Shown: one piece after another, positions 61,973 through 64,000 of the stretch
Layout of the letters: every line of letters begins with the position of its first letter
Numbering within the stretch: position 1 is the first letter of the stretch
From: Adineta ricciae
Lineage: Eukaryota; Rotifera; Eurotatoria; Adinetida; Adinetidae
DNA: 64,000 nucleotides
NCBI GenBank assembly: GCA_905250025.1
Contig: CAJNOJ010000111.1
Coordinates: forward strand, 109,747 to 173,746
Reading direction: 5' to 3'
The notes under the pieces: generated by a model
Seen by the model: only the letters and a program-made list of their open reading frames with translations
Database searches by the model: none
What the model was told of the DNA's origin: nothing
Made by a program: the position numbers and the translations under genes

Positions 61973-64000
61973 TCAATTCCATTTTCGATCTGTTGTTACA
62001 GCTAGTTTGATCGGTTCAAATGTATGTGTAACAGGATTCATAATTGTATAATATGGTAAATCATCAATTCCAATTCCATAGACACCTAAACTTCCATCGC
62101 GTAGACGAAATGTCCCGTTGAATGATAATAACCCAACGTCAGTATGAAGGATCGACCAGGAAGAAAACGAATCTTGATGAGCACAATCTGTATTACTGCT
62201 AACATATACTGCATTGCTGGTATCAATAGCTAAGACATGACAACTAGGAAACGAAAGAAACTCGAATGAAAATGCTATTCGGTAGAAAAGTCTGACATAC
62301 CTTTGAGCGGTACTTGTATCATTAGATGATTTGGATGTGACGAATAAAGGTCGCTGAATGAAGATGTTATCCGATGGCATAATCTTCCAATCACTCCAGA
62401 GATTATCCTTCTGTTCGATGCGGTGGATTTTTTCATCATTAAATACAGCAAAGCAATATAATTTCAAGAGAATATTTGTTCCGATCCAACCACACGATGG
62501 TCCACTCTTGAGATTTGCGTCTATTCAGCAAATGAAATCGGCTTGGTGGTCAATGCAACTGTTATTTACCTGAATGTACAGTAACATGCACATCTTCTGT
62601 GGTTGAAGTTTCATTCATGGCTATTGCCATTAGGCGATGGTCGATGTCACGATAAAAACAATAAGCTGTGCGATTGATTGCGATGAAACATGATCGTTCA
62701 CCGTATATTTTACCAATTCGTTGATCTACGATCAGGAAGTCGTTATTCTTTGGATCAATTGTAATTGAAAGCAAATTTGAATGATTAGTTTCGACATAAC
62801 ATACAACTGTTCCATCAAATTGGGTTAATACGTTGGGCAAACCGATTACTGTCTCATTGATGTGATAAAATGAGAGAATTCCATGTCTACTAATAGTGAA
62901 AATCAACAATCTATTCATTTCATTATCAATTCCAAAACAATAACGTTTATTTTCTGTCCAAGAACATTCGATTCGTTCGAGTTCTTGGATATCCGGCGAA
63001 TCGAGAATGAAATAATCAAACTGTAGATCATCACCTTCAATCTGTCGAATATTTACATTATGAAAGACTCCGTTATCAACTTCTTTCACCAAACATGATG
63101 AGATATATGTTTCATCGGTGCAATGAACGAAATCTTCGATCTTCAAGTTACCACAATTACTCAGTTTCGACCAATAATATTCACCCATACAACGACAACG
63201 GCGACTAGCAACACCAGGACGAAGATCACAGGTGATACCCAGATCAAGGCGACATTCATTATCATATTCGCAAACTAAATGGACAATTTAATTTTTCATA
63301 CAGAAAATCTAATCATCACCAACTTTCGTTTCGACCTTTCTTTCGTTCTAAAAATTGACTATAAACTTAACGAAGTCATATGGAGAGAGAAAACTTTACC
63401 ACATTGTTGGATATTCTCATTCCAGAAGAACGTTGTTTCACATAAACAGTGTTTTTCGTTCAAATCATATTCATATTCACAAAACAAATTGCGAGATAGA
63501 GAACAGTCTTCATGATTGATACACTTCGCACCGTACAACAGATTTCGTTCGGATGTTGTCGTCAGTGTTGGATTTGACGATGTTTCATTTGAACCTAACG
63601 ATGTCTCCCAATGTTCTTCGATTGTGACAGTTGAATTGTATACCATTATTGTTGAAATATTCATTGCCGAGCAATCGTAAATTGGACATGATGTCTCCAG
63701 TACCAATAGTGATGAAAGTAATGCAATTGCCACGATAAAACATGATATAACAAACGAAATTGGAAGGCAATAATACACATAGACATAGTTCTAAATTCAC
63801 AATTCGTCATTTCAAGGAAGAGATCTTCTGAACGTACCTTTCGTCGACAAGAAGCCGATCCATGACTTTCAATTTCAGAAGAAACATTCTCATGTTTCAA
63901 TGATGGCACAACATCCTCTTGTTGAATAACATAAACCGGAAAACGTATTCTAAAACAGTCGAATTGCATCGCCTGATCATCCGTTCTTTACTCACCGTTG
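61973..64000 (-). CDS. Type II membrane protein with EGF-like repeats and propeller-like ectodomain (5' partial)
   Basis: The stop is at 61973; the gene enters from beyond the window. The most 5' exon visible (IRFPVYVIQQEDVVPSLKHEN...SCRRK) follows a TTTTAG acceptor, and the preceding intron's GTGAGT donor lies at the window edge. It encodes a cytosolic N-terminus, a transmembrane helix (ISFVISCFIVAIALLSSLLVL, about 63.7 kb), a Ser/Thr/Asn stalk with N-glycosylation sites, and two EGF-like Cys modules (CINHEDC...CLC, 63.42-63.53 kb; CEYDNEC...CRC, 63.2 kb). Repeated beta strands with paired Cys follow (SCLVKEVDNGVF, RYCFGIDNEMNRLLIF, TAYCFYRDIDHRLMAI). Introns are about 50 bp. Probable cell-surface adhesion or receptor protein. 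Confidence 0.65.

Overview
This is animal nuclear DNA. Coding regions are cut by very short GT-AG introns (about 43-65 bp wherever I could phase them), intergenic DNA is AT-rich, and the gene set is metazoan: androglobin, cytoplasmic dynein heavy chain, a rhodopsin-like GPCR, an eIF4E-transporter-like protein, and CUB/LDLa, EGF and claudin-like membrane proteins. The tiny introns, the dense packing, a bdelloid-style TIR-domain remnant and a lectin-bearing alpha-galactosidase together suggest a bdelloid rotifer. That assignment is inference; no ribosomal or mitochondrial marker is present.

Layout. 1-5 kb: microsatellites, a minus-strand membrane protein with a probable DOMON ectodomain whose 3' part carries a 189-bp duplication beside an N, and a truncated TIR-domain pseudogene. 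5.0-13.9 kb: androglobin on the minus strand (calpain-like domain, permuted globin, IQ motif), possibly with extra 5' exons. 14.9-16.9 kb: secreted GH27 alpha-galactosidase with an internal ricin-type beta-trefoil. 17.5-18.9 kb: class A GPCR. 18.9-22.3 kb: no gene seen. 22.4-26.0 kb: protein with two tandem claudin-like four-helix modules and a long proline-rich tail. 26.8-28.7 kb: a plus-strand CUB-like/LDLa fragment converging on an unrecognised minus-strand gene with a Cys-rich C-terminus. 30.1-30.8 kb: bZIP factor. 32.0-33.6 kb: B-box/coiled-coil protein. 33.8-48.8 kb: cytoplasmic dynein 1 heavy chain. 49.6-49.9 kb: SLIRP-like RRM protein. 50.4-54.3 kb: three plus-strand genes, two unrecognised and closely spaced, the third with a possible PLP-transferase fold. 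55.2-56.2 kb: a 942-bp MITE with 198-bp terminal inverted repeats and TA target duplication, followed by a small intronless gene. 57.7-59.9 kb: eIF4E-transporter-like gene. 60.2-64.0 kb: two minus-strand genes, the last running off the window.

The neighbours do not form a pathway. Several (androglobin, dynein, perhaps the unrecognised small proteins) fit ciliary or microtubule biology, but no operon-like logic links them, apart from a possible trans-spliced pair at 50.4-51.9 kb. All proteins were read by eye from translated frames, so exon edges are approximate unless a phase is stated.
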